Assembly: GCA_021805955.1 (NCBI GenBank)
Contig: JAJZDO010001065.1
Location: 1-7,465 of the forward strand
Length of the DNA stretch: 7,465 nucleotides
Direction: 5' to 3'
Source: Acidobacteriota bacterium
GTDB taxonomy: Bacteria; Acidobacteriota; Terriglobia; Terriglobales; Acidobacteriaceae
A model generated the notes under the pieces. It had not been told where the DNA came from. It worked only from the letters and a program-made list of their open reading frames with translations, and ran no database searches. Made by a program: the position numbers and the translations under genes. This document shows positions 6,423 to 7,465 of the stretch, piece after piece. Each line of letters starts with the position of its first letter. The first letter of the stretch is position 1.

Positions 6423-7465
6423 CTACAGCTTCTCAAAGAGGAAATGGATGACCTGATCGGCATGGACGATGCCGATCAGCGCTCCTTCGGCGTTGACGAC
6501 CGGGAGTGAGTGAAGGTTGTATTTGTCGAAGAGTTCGGCCACTTCATTCTGGTGGACGTCCACATTGCAGGTAATCAGGCTTGGCTCAGCGAGGGCGGAA
6601 AGCCGGGATGTAGGCAGGGCTATCAGAATTCGCGAGACCGGCACAGCGGAAGTCGGCCTTCCAGCTTCGTCGAGCAGATAAATCTCGTGGATCGCAAGCT
6701 GATCCCCATCGAAGTCACGCAGCGCCTGAACCGCATCCAGGCAGTCGGCATCCTGCGGAACGGCTACAAAGGCCGTCGTCATGCGGCCCGCCGCGGAGTC
6801 TTCGTCGAACTCCAGAAGTTCTTCAACTTCATGACGCTCTTCCGGCTCCATCTCTTCCAGAATGGCTTCCGATCGCTCATCGGGCAGTTCGTTGAGCAGA
6901 TCTGCGGCGGCAGCAGGGTCCATCTCCTCGACGATATCGGCGATCCGTTCCTTGTCGAGGGATTCGAGCAGTGATTTCTGGAGTTTCGGATCGACCTCTT
7001 CCAGGGCTTCCGCAGCGACCTCTTCATCGAGCGTGTTGAAGATGGCCTCGCGCTCGGCGGGAGCCAGATCGGCCAGAATCTCGGCAAGATCGGAGGGGTG
7101 AAGGTTCGCCAGCCGCTCGTGCTCGATACGGAGTTTGACGCGCCGCGCCGGGTCCACTTCAATGACGTCCACGAAGTGCCAAGGGATGGTGCGAGTGCTG
7201 ACGCGAAGGACCACATCATCGAGAATGCGTCGCGGCAGCAACCCCTTGAAGACACGCTGCAGCGCACCCCGCAGGCCGACTTCTACCTCCGCCACGCGAA
7301 GCAGATGCACGCTGCCCTGTCCCAGCCATTCGAGGACAACATCGTTGACGCGGACCACCTTTCGTCCATGAATGTCGATGATCTGGCGGTCGATCAGATC
7401 CTGTCGAAGGAAGAGGAAGTTTTCGTCTCCAGCGAGCGGCTGGAGAACATTTGGCGAGCGGACCT
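6423..7465 (-). CDS. Soluble PRC-barrel / MgtE_N / tandem-CBS protein, partial (N-terminus outside window)
   Basis: The frame is open to the right edge of the window, so the true start is not visible; 346 residues can be read. The GTG at 7358-7356 is probably internal, because the upstream residues (FLFLRQDLIDRQIIDIHGR, then KVVRVNDVVLEW) continue a PRC-barrel-like strand pattern at about residues 17-70. A second short beta-rich segment (IPWHFVDVIEVD) follows. Residues 121-222 form a helical MgtE N-terminal superhelix, from LHPSDLAEILADL through EEMDPAAAADLLNELPDE to EFDEDSAAGRMTT. Two CBS motifs follow (about 227-283 and 291-346, the second with HSLPVVNAEGALIGIVHAD). The protein stops there (TAG at 6423-6425), so it lacks the five-helix Mg2+ channel of true MgtE. 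In MgtE this cytosolic part senses Mg2+ and nucleotides; here a sensor or regulatory partner of a separate transporter is likely, by inference. It has no evident link to complex I. Confidence 0.85.
   Translation of the reverse strand, partial: VRSPNVLQPLAGDENFLFLRQDLIDRQIIDIHGRKVVRVNDVVLEWLGQGSVHLLRVAEVEVGLRGALQRVFKGLLPRRILDDVVLRVSTRTIPWHFVDVIEVDPARRVKLRIEHERLANLHPSDLAEILADLAPAEREAIFNTLDEEVAAEALEEVDPKLQKSLLESLDKERIADIVEEMDPAAAADLLNELPDERSEAILEEMEPEERHEVEELLEFDEDSAAGRMTTAFVAVPQDADCLDAVQALRDFDGDQLAIHEIYLLDEAGRPTSAVPVSRILIALPTSRLSALAEPSLITCNVDVHQNEVAELFDKYNLHSLPVVNAEGALIGIVHADQVIHFLFEKL

Noticed and set aside
6379..6434. Direct repeat ACAGCTTCTC at 6379-6388 and 6425-6434
   Set aside because: Two 10-base copies, each explained by coding of the two gene ends, with no flanking target duplication or other mobile-element sign.
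6510..6974. Plus-strand open frame (154 codons) opposite the CBS gene
   Set aside because: The minus strand encodes well-matched MgtE_N and CBS motifs over the same bases; the plus-strand product resembles nothing.

Overview
The window is the 3' half of a complex I (nuo) operon on the + strand, with the truncated C-terminal part of an unrelated gene converging on it from the right. Coding is dense and moderately GC-rich, with the 4-base ATGA stop/start overlaps typical of a bacterial nuo operon. No marker gene fixes the taxon. The GC level, the gene order and the PRC-barrel/MgtE_N/CBS neighbour would suit an acidobacterium (Terriglobia-like), but this is a weak guess.

Layout: C-terminal part of nuoH (1-508), a 123-base non-coding gap where nuoI would normally sit (509-631), nuoJ (632-1135), nuoK (1132-1443), nuoL (1440-3389), nuoM (3394-4941), nuoN (4938-6401), a 21-base convergent gap (6402-6422), and on the minus strand the visible 346 residues of a soluble PRC-barrel/MgtE_N/CBS protein that runs off the right edge (6423-7465).

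The nuo genes encode the membrane arm of the proton-pumping NADH:quinone oxidoreductase. NuoH holds the quinone chamber at the junction with the peripheral arm, NuoJ and NuoK link it to the pump chain, and NuoN, NuoM and NuoL are the three antiporter-like pump subunits. NuoL, NuoN and NuoK keep every charged pump residue I could locate. NuoM keeps its four main charged residues but departs from the usual family sequence at several other conserved sites.

Most of the window is ordinary. The points worth a second look are the missing nuoI and what fills its place, the divergent NuoM core, a cluster of strong inverted repeats inside the 3' end of nuoM just before nuoN, and the channel-less MgtE-like protein. 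I see no mobile element, CRISPR array, RNA gene or convincing terminator, and no clearly new biological system.
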